Below are positions 1 through 9,747 of a stretch of DNA of 64,000 bases, one piece after another; the stretch's first letter is position 1; each line of letters begins with the position of its first letter. The notes beneath the pieces were generated by a model. The model made no database searches. It saw nothing but the letters and a program-made list of their open reading frames with translations, and had not been told where the DNA came from. The stretch is taken from the NCBI GenBank assembly GCA_900110015.1, contig FOCD01000001.1, positions 1 through 64,000 of the forward strand, in the 5' to 3' direction. Origin of the DNA: Terribacillus saccharophilus. Its GTDB lineage: Bacteria; Bacillota; Bacilli; Bacillales; Amphibacillaceae. The position numbers and the translations under genes were made by a program.

Positions 1-334
<334 letters not shown>

Positions 335-570
335 TAAAAACGAAAAGCGCAAAAGGCCGTTTAGAAACGAAAGGATAAGTAAGAGGCCGTAAAGGGGTAA
401 TTTCCCTTGAAGGGCTATTGCTTATACTGCAGTTTCTGGCCTTTGGAGCTGGATCTGACTAGTAAGTCAACGCCAAAGTCCAAGCACTCCGGTGCTTGGC
501 CGCATGAGATGTCTGGCAGGACATGTTTCTTATCTAGTTTTGAGGGTTCATTCAAATTGAATTCTTGAAT
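335..570 (+). other. 23S-5S intergenic spacer
   Basis: About 235 bases of transcribed spacer with no tRNA gene visible. It contains several self-complementary stretches, for example CCAAGCACTCCGGTGCTTGG near 480-499, and a TCTAGTTTTGAGGGTTC block near 533-549 of the kind often found in Bacillaceae rRNA spacers. Processing sites cannot be placed from sequence alone. Confidence 0.7.
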
Positions 571-685
571 TGTCTGGTGGTAATAGCGAAGAGGTCACAC
601 CTGTTCCCATGCCGAACACAGTAGTTAAGCTCTTCAGCGCCGATGGTAGTTGGGTTCGCCCTGCGAGAGTAGGACGTTGCCAGGC
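571..685 (+). rRNA. 5S ribosomal RNA
   Basis: Complete 5S rRNA. The ends TGTCTGGTGG and GCCAGGCA pair, and the internal block from GAAGAGGTCACACC through GAACACAGTAGTTAAGCTCTTCAGCGCCGATGG is typical of Bacillus 5S. It is followed directly by a rho-independent terminator. Boundaries are accurate to about two bases. Confidence 0.95.
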
Positions 686-692
686 AAAATGA

Positions 693-725
693 AATCCCTG
701 ATTCTTAAAGATCAGGGATTTTTTG
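693..725 (+). terminator. rRNA operon terminator
   Basis: Ten-base-pair stem AATCCCTGAT / ATCAGGGATT with an eight-base loop followed by a T run. It lies directly after 5S rRNA and ends the rRNA transcript. Confidence 0.9.
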
Positions 726-747
726 TTGTAGAAAAGGGGATGTTGAG

Positions 748-1278
748 ATGGAAAATAGTAATCAAAGAAAACTTATCATCCGAGAAGCAGAATTAAGAGA
801 TGCAGAAGCTTTAGCACGGCTGAGAGTGAAAACAGATGGAGAAACAGAATATATGGATAGAGAAGAAGGAGAAGGATATCTATCTCCGAAAGATTTTGAA
901 GAATTAATAATGACGGATCGAAAGGAAAGCAATAACCTGTGTCTTGTCGCTTGTGACAAACAAGAAGTAGTTGGTTATTGCAGGTGTGAAGGAAATAAAT
1001 TAAAACGGCTATCGCATCAAGTAACATTTGGGATTGCCATAATGAAGGATTATTGGGGATATGGTCTAGGCAGACAAATGCTTAAAATGGTTATTGCGTG
1101 GTCCAAAGAACAAAAAATACATAAAATAAATTTATCTGTTTCTGGATCAAATAAACGAGCTATTCATCTGTACGAAACATGTGGTTTTCAAATCGAAGGC
1201 TGCTTGAAAGATGATAAAAGATTAAGTGACGGCGAATACCATGATACCTTACTTATGGCCAGGTTCTCAAACGAGTAA
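748..1278 (+). CDS. GNAT family N-acetyltransferase
   Basis: A 176-residue acetyltransferase of the Gcn5 superfamily, expected to move an acetyl group from acetyl-CoA to an amine on a protein or small molecule; the substrate cannot be read from sequence. The acetyl-CoA loop is visible as WGYGLG at residues 103-108, followed by the helix and the late motif HLYETCGF typical of RimI/RimL-like members. The start ATG follows AAAGGGGATGTTGAG. It is a single gene between the rRNA terminator and a bidirectional terminator. It is AT-rich relative to the following genes, which hints at an accessory gene beside the rRNA operon. Confidence 0.85.
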   Translation: MENSNQRKLIIREAELRDAEALARLRVKTDGETEYMDREEGEGYLSPKDFEELIMTDRKESNNLCLVACDKQEVVGYCRCEGNKLKRLSHQVTFGIAIMKDYWGYGLGRQMLKMVIAWSKEQKIHKINLSVSGSNKRAIHLYETCGFQIEGCLKDDKRLSDGEYHDTLLMARFSNE

Positions 1279-1296
1279 ACAATATATCATAAAAAC

Positions 1297-1325
1297 CCCT
1301 CCATCGGAAAAGATGGAGGGTGATT
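1297..1325. terminator. bidirectional terminator between convergent genes
   Basis: Nine-base-pair stem CCCTCCATC / GATGGAGGG with A run before and T run after, so it can stop transcription from both the acetyltransferase (+) and the flavoprotein gene (-). Confidence 0.85.
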
Positions 1326-1326
1326 T

Positions 1327-2595
1327 TTAATTCGTAACAGAAGCTACTTCCCAGGCTGCATGCATACCAGCTACTCTCCCTGTCACTAAGGCAGAGGTAA
1401 TATTGTAGCCTCCGGTATATCCATGAATATCCAGGATTTCTCCGCAGAAGTATAATCCATGCATAAACTTAGACTGCATTGTTGTAGGAACAACTTCCTT
1501 AACGGAAACTCCACCACCTGTAACGAACGCTTTTTCAATCGGCTGTGACCCATTTACAGTGAAAGTGAAGCCTTTAATTAAGCTGACAAACTGTTGAACA
1601 TTTTCCCGGGTAATATTTGCTGCTTTTGTATCAGGAAGTATAGAAGCCTTTTCTAACAGAAAATCCAAATATCGTTCTGGTACAATCCCTTTCACTAAGT
1701 TGCGGAAAGCTTTTTTAGGCTGTTCCTCCATTACCTTAGTAATTTCTTCAGTTAACGTATGAGCTTTCTTATTCGGGATTGCATCAATATGAATACTGAC
1801 TTCATTCCTTCCTTTCATCAGCTCTTTAACAACATACTGCGAGCAGCGCAATACAGCTGGACCGGAAATGCCGAAATGGGTAAATAACATATCCATCTGA
1901 TGCGTGATAATTGCTTTTCCCTTCTCGTTCAGTACACTTACAGCTACGTCCCGTAGCGCAAGCCCTTGAAGCTGCTTTTGCTTAATGAAATCTGCAGAAG
2001 AAAGCAGAGGCACTTCAGTTGGATAAAGTGTTGTTATAGTATGTCCTGCTTTCTTCGCCCATGCATAACCGTCTCCCGTACTTCCTGTATGCGGTACTGC
2101 TTTTCCGCCGACAGCGACAATGACAGCACCAGTGCTGATTTTTTCGCCATCTTTTAAAATTATCTCATGCCTTTGTTCACCATAATGGATCGCTTTTACA
2201 GGTGCTTCTGTACGGATACGGACATGGAGTGTATCTAAGCGATTGAGCAATGCTTGTACAACAGATTTTGCTGAGTTACTAACCGGGAACATGCGTCCAT
2301 GGTCTTCTTCTTTCAGCTTCACGCCAAGATTCTCAAAGAAATCGATGATATCGTAATTATCAAAGATAGAAAATGCACTATACAAAAATTTTCCGTTTCC
2401 GGGAATATGCTTGATTACTTCATCTTGAGGCAGACGGTTCGTGACATTGCATCTTCCGCCTCCAGATATCGCTAACTTGTTGCCAAGTTTCTTCCCTTTA
2501 TCAATCAAAAGTGTGGAAGCTCCATGCTCAGCTGCCGATATGGCTGCCATAAGTCCGGATGGACCGCCGCCGATCACTACTACATCGTAATTCAT
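1327..2595 (-). CDS. ytfP: FAD-dependent oxidoreductase of the HI0933/BaiN-like family (YtfP-like)
   Basis: A 422-residue flavoprotein. The N-terminal dinucleotide fold is clear ([14 protein letters not shown] from residue 5), followed by the family signature [10 protein letters not shown] near residue 44 and a C-terminal FAD-contact block GGGVSV...GLYFCGE...GGYNI. Members of this family are assumed to be NAD(P)H-dependent flavin reductases; the physiological substrate is unknown in Bacillus. The gene lies divergently from murJ, as ytfP and ytgP do in B. subtilis. Length is normal for the family. Confidence 0.88.
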   Translation of the reverse strand: MNYDVVVIGGGPSGLMAAISAAEHGASTLLIDKGKKLGNKLAISGGGRCNVTNRLPQDEVIKHIPGNGKFLYSAFSIFDNYDIIDFFENLGVKLKEEDHGRMFPVSNSAKSVVQALLNRLDTLHVRIRTEAPVKAIHYGEQRHEIILKDGEKISTGAVIVAVGGKAVPHTGSTGDGYAWAKKAGHTITTLYPTEVPLLSSADFIKQKQLQGLALRDVAVSVLNEKGKAIITHQMDMLFTHFGISGPAVLRCSQYVVKELMKGRNEVSIHIDAIPNKKAHTLTEEITKVMEEQPKKAFRNLVKGIVPERYLDFLLEKASILPDTKAANITRENVQQFVSLIKGFTFTVNGSQPIEKAFVTGGGVSVKEVVPTTMQSKFMHGLYFCGEILDIHGYTGGYNITSALVTGRVAGMHAAWEVASVTN

Positions 2596-2700
2596 ACTTG
2601 TTCTTCCTTTCTGCTGATGGTATCCAAAGGAATTCTTCCATCAGGTCTACTTTATGATAAAATAGATTCATTGGATTTTAAAGAGGAGTTAGGTGAAATA

Positions 2701-4344
2701 ATGGCTTTGTCGACAATGATTCGCGGGACACTGCTGCTGACAGCAGCTACTTTCCTGTCGAAGTTACTCGGGATCATCTATGTTATCCCGTTCAATGCAC
2801 TGTTAGGGGAAGACGGAGGTGCACTGTTTAGTTATGCGTACGTCCCCTATAATATATTAATTAGTATTTCAACCATAGGTATTCCTTTGGGTGTTTCGAA
2901 ATTTGTGTCAAAGTACAATGGGATAGGGGATTATCAGACAAGCCAGCGTGTTTTTCGGACAGGTATGTCCATTATGGCTGTTACAGGTATGGTAGCATTT
3001 CTCGTTATGTACTTTGGTGCAGATTTGATTGCGCAATGGAGTGTGGGGAACAGCGAAAAAGGTTTTTCTGCAGAATCAGTTGCTTATGTCATTAAGCTTG
3101 TGAGTTTTGCAAACTTAATTATACCAGCTATGAGTATTGTCAGGGGGTTCTTTCAAGGTAATCAGTCAATGGGACCTACAGCTGTCTCCCAAGTTGTTGA
3201 ACAAATAGTACGTATTGTATTCTTACTTCTTAGCGTATACCTAGCTTTGCATGTATTTCATCAGAATGTTGTAGTTGCGGTAGGTTATGCAACTTTCGCT
3301 GCTTTCATAGGTGCGTTGGCGTCTTGTGCAGTTCTTTACGTTTATTGGACATCGAGAAAATCGCATCTAAATCGGATAATTGCGGAACAAAAAGTTAAGC
3401 CTGCTTCGATGACGGATAAATCAATTATAAAAGAACTTCTTAGCTATGCAGGTCCATTTGTTGTAACTGGAATTGCTACATCTCTGTATCAGTTTATCGA
3501 CCAATTTACCATGAAAAGGGCACTGATTGCCATTGGACAAAGTGGCGATGTAGCCGATAGCTTGTTTGGGATTGTGAATTTCTATGGGCAAAAAATTATT
3601 ACGATACCCATGACTTTATCTATCGGATTGTCTCTTGCGGCCGTTCCCGCTATTACACGTGCATTCTTTTCGGATAACCGTAAATTATATTTACATCAAA
3701 TTAACCAGTCTATCCAAATTGTATTGTTTTTAATACTTCCTGCTAGTATTGGTATAGCCCTGCTTGGCAATGAGGCATATACAGCTTTTTATGGGCCAGA
3801 TGCAGTCATCAATTTAGGTGCTGGAACGCTCATGATGTGGTATGCACCTGTGGCACTTCTGTTTGCTTTATTTACTACGACCTCTTCTATTCTGCAAGGG
3901 ATTAATGAGCAGCGCTTTTCCGTTATTAGCTTAACTGCAGGACTGTTAGCAAAAATATTCTTTAATATTCCCCTTATTCATGCATTTGGTGCGAAGGGGG
4001 CAATTTTCGGTACTGCTTTAGCTGTAGGAATAGCGACTATTTCTAACTTTGTAAGAATTAAGTATGCTTTAAGATTTCCGATGCGTCAGCTGGTTAAAAG
4101 AACTATCTTAATTTTGATTTTTACAGCAATAATGTCAGTCTTAGTTATAGCTGTAAAATTTGTGCTTGGATTTGTACTATCTTACGAAGATGGGAAAATA
4201 GCAGCAACTATTATTATATTGGTCTGTGCCTTTGTTGGTGGGTCTGTTTATTTACTACTAGCGTATAAATCTACTTTGCTCGAGCGTGTACTCGGAAATC
4301 GGATTGGGTTCTTGGATCGTCTATTGAAAAGAAAGAAGGGTTAA
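2701..4344 (+). CDS. murJ: lipid II flippase MurJ (MVF family, YtgP type)
   Basis: A 547-residue polytopic membrane protein of the MOP/MATE-like superfamily that moves lipid II across the cytoplasmic membrane for peptidoglycan synthesis. Many hydrophobic segments run through the whole length, with the charged N-terminal stretch STMIRGTLLLTAATFLSKLL typical of YtgP. The frame stays open upstream to 2524, but the true start is the ATG at 2701, preceded by AAAGAGGAG; the upstream part overlaps the divergent flavoprotein gene. A TGATAAAAT extended -10 element lies near 2654-2662. The downstream pseudouridine synthase follows at once, so the two form an operon. Confidence 0.92.
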   Translation: MALSTMIRGTLLLTAATFLSKLLGIIYVIPFNALLGEDGGALFSYAYVPYNILISISTIGIPLGVSKFVSKYNGIGDYQTSQRVFRTGMSIMAVTGMVAFLVMYFGADLIAQWSVGNSEKGFSAESVAYVIKLVSFANLIIPAMSIVRGFFQGNQSMGPTAVSQVVEQIVRIVFLLLSVYLALHVFHQNVVVAVGYATFAAFIGALASCAVLYVYWTSRKSHLNRIIAEQKVKPASMTDKSIIKELLSYAGPFVVTGIATSLYQFIDQFTMKRALIAIGQSGDVADSLFGIVNFYGQKIITIPMTLSIGLSLAAVPAITRAFFSDNRKLYLHQINQSIQIVLFLILPASIGIALLGNEAYTAFYGPDAVINLGAGTLMMWYAPVALLFALFTTTSSILQGINEQRFSVISLTAGLLAKIFFNIPLIHAFGAKGAIFGTALAVGIATISNFVRIKYALRFPMRQLVKRTILILIFTAIMSVLVIAVKFVLGFVLSYEDGKIAATIIILVCAFVGGSVYLLLAYKSTLLERVLGNRIGFLDRLLKRKKG

Positions 4345-4347
4345 ATG

Positions 4348-5070
4348 ATGAGAATGGATAAACTGCTTGCCAATATGGGATACGGCAGCAGAAAAGAAGT
4401 GAAGTCGCTTCTCAAACAAGGAGCAATTACGGTGAATGGCTCACAAGTCAAATCACCGTCCATCCATGTGGATGAAAAGAAAGATATTGTACAAGTGAAT
4501 GGTGAAACCGTCGAGTATAGAGAATTTATTTATTTGATGATGCACAAGCCTCCTGGTTTAGTCTCGGCGACAGAAGATAAAAGGGATGAAACAGTTGTTG
4601 ATATTCTGCAGACAGAGGATCGTATATTCGAACCGTTTCCTGTCGGCCGATTGGACAAAGATACAGAAGGTCTTTTGCTGTTGACGAATGACGGGACGCT
4701 TGCCCATCAGCTGTTATCACCAAAAAAACATGTGCCGAAGCTTTACTATGCCCGGATCGAAGGTGAAGTCACCGAAGAAACGATAGAGCAATTCCATCAA
4801 GGCGTCACGCTTGATGATGGTTACGAGACCAAACCTGCTATTTTGAATATCTTAGAAGCAGGTTCAGTTTCAGAGATTGAGGTTACGATAACAGAAGGAA
4901 AGTTTCATCAGGTCAAGCGCATGTTCGAGGCTGTAGGGATGGAGGTTGTCTATCTGAAGCGTCTGCGTATGGGCAGCCTTGAGTTGGATGAAGATCTTGA
5001 GCTTGGAGAATATCGGGAGCTTTCTGATGATGAGCTTAGCAAGCTAATCCAGGATACAAAAAAAAGCTGA
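4348..5070 (+). CDS. RsuA-family rRNA pseudouridine synthase (YtzG-like)
   Basis: A roughly 240-residue 16S rRNA pseudouridine synthase. An S4-like RNA-binding domain occupies the first 60 residues (KLLANMGYGSRKEV...ITVNG), followed by the catalytic domain with MHKPPGLVSA and the catalytic-Asp motif GRLDKDTEGLLLLTNDG. Starts at 4345, 4348 or 4354 are all in frame; 4348 best fits the GAAGGG at 4335-4340. It overlaps or abuts murJ, so it is cotranscribed. The stop codon lies inside the hairpin of the convergent terminator. Confidence 0.9.
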   Translation: MRMDKLLANMGYGSRKEVKSLLKQGAITVNGSQVKSPSIHVDEKKDIVQVNGETVEYREFIYLMMHKPPGLVSATEDKRDETVVDILQTEDRIFEPFPVGRLDKDTEGLLLLTNDGTLAHQLLSPKKHVPKLYYARIEGEVTEETIEQFHQGVTLDDGYETKPAILNILEAGSVSEIEVTITEGKFHQVKRMFEAVGMEVVYLKRLRMGSLELDEDLELGEYRELSDDELSKLIQDTKKS

Positions 5071-5092
5071 TCTGCTCGCAGATCAGCTTGCC
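5065..5092. terminator. terminator between convergent genes
   Basis: Ten-base-pair stem AGCTGATCTG / CAGATCAGCT at 5065-5088 with an A run upstream, giving a T tract on the minus strand. It best serves the ytzE-like gene and probably also the pseudouridine synthase. Confidence 0.8.
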
Positions 5093-5131
5093 TTAAAATA
5101 GGTAATTATTACATAGGTTGTACGTTTTGAA

Positions 5132-5350
5132 TCAAGAGATTTTGACTTTTTTTGAGGTTGTTGACCAAACCCCCCGATGAGGACTTTGTACTAAACCGTT
5201 ATACTCCAGCACGTTTAAATCGCGCTGTACTGTACGGTCCGTTATACCAAATTCTTCAGCCAATTCTGTAGTAGAAACTGTGTCCCTTTCCTTAATGTAA
5301 AGATAGACAGCTTTTACACGGTTTAGCATTCGGGATGTTGATTGATTCAA
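5132..5350 (-). CDS. ytzE: small DeoR-type helix-turn-helix protein (YtzE-like)
   Basis: A 72-residue protein made almost only of a DeoR-type winged helix: VYLYIKERDTVSTTELAEEF followed by GITDRTVQRDLNVLEYNGLV. It lacks the sugar-phosphate sensor domain of full DeoR regulators, as does YtzE of B. subtilis at the same locus. It presumably binds DNA; its target and signal are unknown. It is monocistronic and convergent to the pseudouridine synthase. Confidence 0.85.
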   Translation of the reverse strand: MNQSTSRMLNRVKAVYLYIKERDTVSTTELAEEFGITDRTVQRDLNVLEYNGLVQSPHRGVWSTTSKKVKIS

Positions 5351-5517
5351 AAAACCACTCCTTAGTCTACATAAGAATCGGTGGTGCTCTAAATCTCTTT
5401 CTACCCGTATTTTACAATAATTAAGCCAAGAAGGCTAGAAGATAGGTTTAATTTTCTGTTAATTCTATTCTTTATACGTAAACAAAATTATTGATAAGAA
5501 AACAGGAGGCGAAGGAA

Positions 5518-6933
5518 ATGGAAAAAATCAATTGGTATGAAAAGGCATCGGCTTATAAGGATGCTTATGTAAAAGTGCTGAAAGGACTCGTATCCATTCC
5601 TAGTGTATATGATGAATCGACAAAAACGGACAAGCAGCCGTTTGGCGAAAAGATTGATGAAGCACTCACGTATATACTGCAAGTAGGGAAGAACGATGGA
5701 TTTGTAACCAAATATGTCGATGGCTATGCTGGTCATATTGAGTATGGACAAGGTGAAGGCTTAGTCGGCGTACTTGGTCATTTGGATGTCGTACCTGCCG
5801 ATGGTGAGTGGACGTATGGTGCATTTAACCCTACCTTGGCAGATGATCATTTATTCGGAAGAGGGACATTGGATGATAAAGGTCCGGTTGTAGCTGCTTA
5901 TTTTGCAATGAAACTACTTAAGGATCTTGGTTACACACCGAAAAAACGTGTCCGTCTGATTATGGGGACTGATGAAGAGCGTGATTGGCAATGCATGACA
6001 TATTACTTCGAGCATGAAGAAATGCCGGATACTGGATTCACACCGGATGCAGATTTCCCGCTTATCTACGCAGAAAAAGGAATCATCGATGGGTATATCT
6101 CGCTTCCTCCTGCAGCAGCACAAAGCGACATGCTTCGACTTGATCATTTCAAAGGTGGAAAAGCCTTGAATATGGTTCCAGGGCTCGCAGAGGCGGTTCT
6201 TACTGGGGAAAGCTTGGCAAAGGTAGAAGAAGCATTTACAGCCTTCCTGGCAGCTGAAGGGTACAGCGGTAAGGCAGAAGCTAAAGAAAATGCTATCCAG
6301 CTAAGCTTGTCTGGTAAAGCAGCTCATGGCTCGACACCAGAAAAAGGTACCAATGCAGTAGTGGCTTTGGCTAAATTCTTAGTAAACTTACCATTACACG
6401 GTAATGTGACAGACAAGCTAAGCTGGCTTATCGAAAAGTTCGAAGATTATAATGGCAATGGTATTGATTTGGGTCTGACTGATGATGTATCAGGTCCTTT
6501 GACACTCAATCTTGGTGAATTCAGCATGAAAGATTCTGAAGCTTGGAAAATTGGCGTTAATATTCGTTATCCAGTTACAACTGAATACGATGCGGTTACT
6601 TCTAGATTGTTTGCGCAGCTTGCAGAAGCTGGTGCAGGATTCCATGAAACTTCTCATTTGGCATCTTTATATGTAGAAAAGGATGACCCACTAGTTGAGA
6701 CATTGCTCGATGTGTATCGTCGTCAAACAGGTGATCAAACCGATATTTTGGCAATCGGAGGAGGCACATATGCACGAGCAATGAAAAAAGGCGTTGCATT
6801 CGGACCGCTATTCCCTGGTGGATCAGATAGTGCACATCAGCAAGATGAGCACATCTTGGTTGACGATATGCTTCGTTCCATTGCCATTTATGCAGAAGCA
6901 CTTTATCTGCTGACAAAGGATGAGCGCGGGTAA
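5518..6933 (+). CDS. pepV: dipeptidase PepV (M20 family)
   Basis: A 471-residue dinuclear zinc dipeptidase of clan MH that releases amino acids from dipeptides in the cytoplasm. Metal and catalytic residues fit the family: H88 and D90 in LGHLDVV, D120 in GTLDDKG, E153-E154 in TDEERDW, and the C-terminal PGGSDSAHQQDE. The frame is open back to 5491, but the start is ATG 5518 behind AGGAGG at 5504-5509. The stop overlaps the start of the MFS gene by one base, so the two are translationally coupled. Confidence 0.92.
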   Translation: MEKINWYEKASAYKDAYVKVLKGLVSIPSVYDESTKTDKQPFGEKIDEALTYILQVGKNDGFVTKYVDGYAGHIEYGQGEGLVGVLGHLDVVPADGEWTYGAFNPTLADDHLFGRGTLDDKGPVVAAYFAMKLLKDLGYTPKKRVRLIMGTDEERDWQCMTYYFEHEEMPDTGFTPDADFPLIYAEKGIIDGYISLPPAAAQSDMLRLDHFKGGKALNMVPGLAEAVLTGESLAKVEEAFTAFLAAEGYSGKAEAKENAIQLSLSGKAAHGSTPEKGTNAVVALAKFLVNLPLHGNVTDKLSWLIEKFEDYNGNGIDLGLTDDVSGPLTLNLGEFSMKDSEAWKIGVNIRYPVTTEYDAVTSRLFAQLAEAGAGFHETSHLASLYVEKDDPLVETLLDVYRRQTGDQTDILAIGGGTYARAMKKGVAFGPLFPGGSDSAHQQDEHILVDDMLRSIAIYAEALYLLTKDERG

Positions 6934-8117
6934 TGCAAGCAACGACTAAACAGACTTACAGATCTTTTCAATACTTTTATCTAGCAGCTTTTCTTTCCAA
7001 CGGATCCTTGTTTCCGCTCCTTGCCGTTTTTCTCCAGGAAGAAAAACAGTTGGATCCTGTACTTGTTGGCCTGATTGTAGCGGCAATTCCACTAGTTAAT
7101 ACAGTAATGGAGCCTGTGTGGGGGCTGCTTAGCGATTATACTCAAAAACCACTGCGTCTTTTGGCAGCAGCATTAGCTGCTGCTGCGGCGCTTGCATTCA
7201 TTTATCTATTTTATGATCATTATGCGATGCTGCTGATCGGAATGCTGGCTATCGCCGTGTTCCAGGCAGCCGTCATTCCTTTGTCGGACAGTATGGCGTT
7301 AAGTTTTGTAGAGCAGCACAAGCTTGTCTACGGTAACATTCGTTTATGGGGAGCAATAGGATTTGCGGTTGCTTCATTCCTGTTAGGCTACATCACAGAT
7401 TTTGTAGGTACAGTGGATGTCATTTTCATAGCATACGGTTTGTTTTTGCTGCTTGCACTGCCAGCATTGCGTAAGTTTCCGCGGCAAGGTTATGACATAG
7501 CCAGAGTATCGATGAAAGAAGGATTGCACACTTTACGGAAAAACAAGCCGTTTATGTTGTTCCTTGTATCTAATTTCCTTATCTTTGGACCAATACTTGC
7601 AAATAATTTTTATTTCGGGACATTCATTTTAGCAGCAGGAGGCACACTAAGCGCTGTCGGCATCGCATTCTTCCTAGGAGCAGGCAGTGAAGCACCGTTC
7701 ATGAAACTGGCTCATATGATCATTGGGAAGATGAGTATTCTGCATGTTGTCATATTAAGTGCGGCTGTATCCGGTGCAAGATGGGTCTTGTATATGTTCG
7801 ATCCATCACTTACTGTCATCTTCATTACAACTATTATCCAAGGATTGTCGATCGGACTCTATGTACCTGCTGCTTTGTTATATATCAGAAGTGCTGCACC
7901 GTCATCTGTACAAGCTACTGCCATTGCACTTTATTCAGCAGTAGGTACAGGACTTGGTAATGCACTATTCAACCTGATGGGCGGGATGGTCCTGGAATTT
8001 GCAACTGTTTATCACATGTATGCGTTGTTTGCCGCAACGACTTTCATTGGTGTTGGTATATTGTTTATCGTGAAGAGAATGATGGGTACAGCTAAAGGGA
8101 AAAGAGGAGTAGCATGA
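6933..8117 (+). CDS. major facilitator superfamily transporter
   Basis: A 394-residue membrane protein with about twelve hydrophobic segments and the MFS loop after the second helix (VWGLLSDYTQKP). It resembles the LacY/NupG-like MFS_1-like group (YwbF in Bacillus). The substrate is unknown. It overlaps pepV by one base and thpR by four bases, so it sits in a tight pepV-MFS-thpR-NERD operon. The link to dipeptide hydrolysis may be only positional. Confidence 0.85.
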   Translation: MQATTKQTYRSFQYFYLAAFLSNGSLFPLLAVFLQEEKQLDPVLVGLIVAAIPLVNTVMEPVWGLLSDYTQKPLRLLAAALAAAAALAFIYLFYDHYAMLLIGMLAIAVFQAAVIPLSDSMALSFVEQHKLVYGNIRLWGAIGFAVASFLLGYITDFVGTVDVIFIAYGLFLLLALPALRKFPRQGYDIARVSMKEGLHTLRKNKPFMLFLVSNFLIFGPILANNFYFGTFILAAGGTLSAVGIAFFLGAGSEAPFMKLAHMIIGKMSILHVVILSAAVSGARWVLYMFDPSLTVIFITTIIQGLSIGLYVPAALLYIRSAAPSSVQATAIALYSAVGTGLGNALFNLMGGMVLEFATVYHMYALFAATTFIGVGILFIVKRMMGTAKGKRGVA

Positions 8118-8665
8118 GTACACATTATTTCATTGGTATAGGTACCAATGAACTCATCCAAGCAGCACTTGCTGATTGGCAGGACGAGTTGAAAGCATAC
8201 GTTCCGATGAAACTATGGCCAAGACAAGAGGAATTCCATATTACACTGCAATTCCTTGGTGCTACAACAGACGAACAGCTGGATAAGATAAAGGTGGCTT
8301 GGCAAGAGCGGGATTTCGGAAAAGCATTTTCCTTGGATGTAGCAGGAGTTGATACTTTCGGCAGTCCAAAGCAGCCTCGTGTCGTATGGGCTGGTGTAAA
8401 ACCGCTTGATAAACTTCAAGCATTGCATCAAAAAGTAACTGCAAGTACAAAGACAGCTGGATTCCAGCTTGAGGACAGGCCGTATCGGCCTCATATCACA
8501 CTCGGGAAGAAATGGGGATCTGGTAAAGTGGAGGGACAACTTCCGCTTCTGGATAAACATTTATCCGCACCTATCTTGGTGGAAAAAGTGACGCTTTATC
8601 GTATCGAACCTGGAAAACGGCCGAAATACGTTCCAGTCATGGTTAAAGATTTGGAGAAGGAGTGA
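8114..8665 (+). CDS. thpR: RNA 2',3'-cyclic phosphodiesterase ThpR (2H superfamily)
   Basis: A 183-residue 2H phosphoesterase, formerly called 2'-5' RNA ligase (LigT/YtlP). Both signature motifs are intact: H42-I-T44 in FHITLQFLG and H127-I-T129 in RPHITLGKK. Family members hydrolyse 2',3'-cyclic phosphates at RNA ends; the natural substrate in Bacillus is not settled. It starts inside the last codons of the MFS gene (ATGA overlap). Confidence 0.9.
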   Translation: MSTHYFIGIGTNELIQAALADWQDELKAYVPMKLWPRQEEFHITLQFLGATTDEQLDKIKVAWQERDFGKAFSLDVAGVDTFGSPKQPRVVWAGVKPLDKLQALHQKVTASTKTAGFQLEDRPYRPHITLGKKWGSGKVEGQLPLLDKHLSAPILVEKVTLYRIEPGKRPKYVPVMVKDLEKE

Positions 8666-8671
8666 ACTTAT

Positions 8672-9583
8672 GTGGCGCAATTGATCAAGCTGCATGAATA
8701 TATATCCCGGTATGAACAGCATCCTTACAGATATCCTGGTCAATTTATCAAATTGAAAAAAGAAAATTGGGAGAAGATGCACAGAGAATGGGAGCAGCAG
8801 CAAGCTGCTCCTACCTCTTTTGATATTGACGAAGTAAAAGAAGAGGAACAAAAGAAATCTTGGTATCATGTATTTCGTAAAAAAGAGATAGAAGTGGAAC
8901 AGCCAGAGCCCACTCCTGTATATGTTGCTCCTACAGAAAAGATTCTGAAGCAGGATTTCTTGGAAGAGCTTTTTGACTTCCAGCTAAAATGGGCTACAAG
9001 TACTCTTGGGGAATTTTCTTTCTTCGATAACAAATACAAAAAAGATCCTGTGCTCCGGTACTTTCTAAAACGATTTCCTGATACTTTCTTTGTAATGTAT
9101 AAACCTGTTTTTGAAGTAAAGCAAACCACAATGGAAGCAGAAACGATTCTAATTCATCCACTTGGAATAGAAATCGTTTCGGTTCTGGAGGACAAGCCGG
9201 ATGTATTGTTCTGGGCCACCGAAGAACGAACGTGGAAGCGGGAATCGAAGGGTCAATTTTCTACTTTTCTCAATCCGATGCTTTCTTTAAATAGAACCGA
9301 AAAGCTGATACAAGGTATCCTCAGAAAATATGATGTCGATCTGCCTGTACAAAAGGTAGTCTTAAGCAGAGAAAACCAAATCCGGTTTGCTAGTGAGCCA
9401 AGAAACACACAGTTTATTGGCAGTCAAAAGCATACAGCTTGGCTGATGGCCAAACGAGAAGAACAGTTAGCTCTCAAACATGCACAGCTTCGTGCCAGTG
9501 AAGTGCTGTTAGAACATGCGTATACGAAGGCTGTTGCCCGTCCGGAATGGGAAGAGGAAGAAAAGGAAGAATTTTTTAGTTAA
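8672..9583 (+). CDS. NERD-like protein of unknown function (YtlQ-like position)
   Basis: A 303-residue soluble protein. The middle part (about residues 150-240) follows the nuclease-related-domain pattern: ETILIHPLGIEIV, a tryptophan-rich turn TEERTWKRE, and FLNPMLSLNRTEKLI. The N-terminal 90 residues are charged and low in complexity. The start is GTG 8672 behind GGAGAAGGAG; an ATG two bases earlier is in another frame and stops at once. It is the last gene of the pepV operon. Nuclease activity is not shown; the function is unknown. Confidence 0.65.
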   Translation: MAQLIKLHEYISRYEQHPYRYPGQFIKLKKENWEKMHREWEQQQAAPTSFDIDEVKEEEQKKSWYHVFRKKEIEVEQPEPTPVYVAPTEKILKQDFLEELFDFQLKWATSTLGEFSFFDNKYKKDPVLRYFLKRFPDTFFVMYKPVFEVKQTTMEAETILIHPLGIEIVSVLEDKPDVLFWATEERTWKRESKGQFSTFLNPMLSLNRTEKLIQGILRKYDVDLPVQKVVLSRENQIRFASEPRNTQFIGSQKHTAWLMAKREEQLALKHAQLRASEVLLEHAYTKAVARPEWEEEEKEEFFS

Positions 9584-9747
9584 ATAAACGGTTTTATAGG
9601 CCTATCGTATTGATAAAACCATAGCAAATGTTGTAATCTAAAGTATGTCTGTCGAATTTGTTCGGGAATGTACTTGCCTTGTGTCACGCTGGGCTTGTTT
9701 ACAGCTAGTAATGCAAAGCGATTGCACTAGGAAAGTAGGAATGAACG

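Noticed and set aside
335-570. tRNA genes in the rRNA spacer
   Set aside because: No cloverleaf or CCA end could be recognised.
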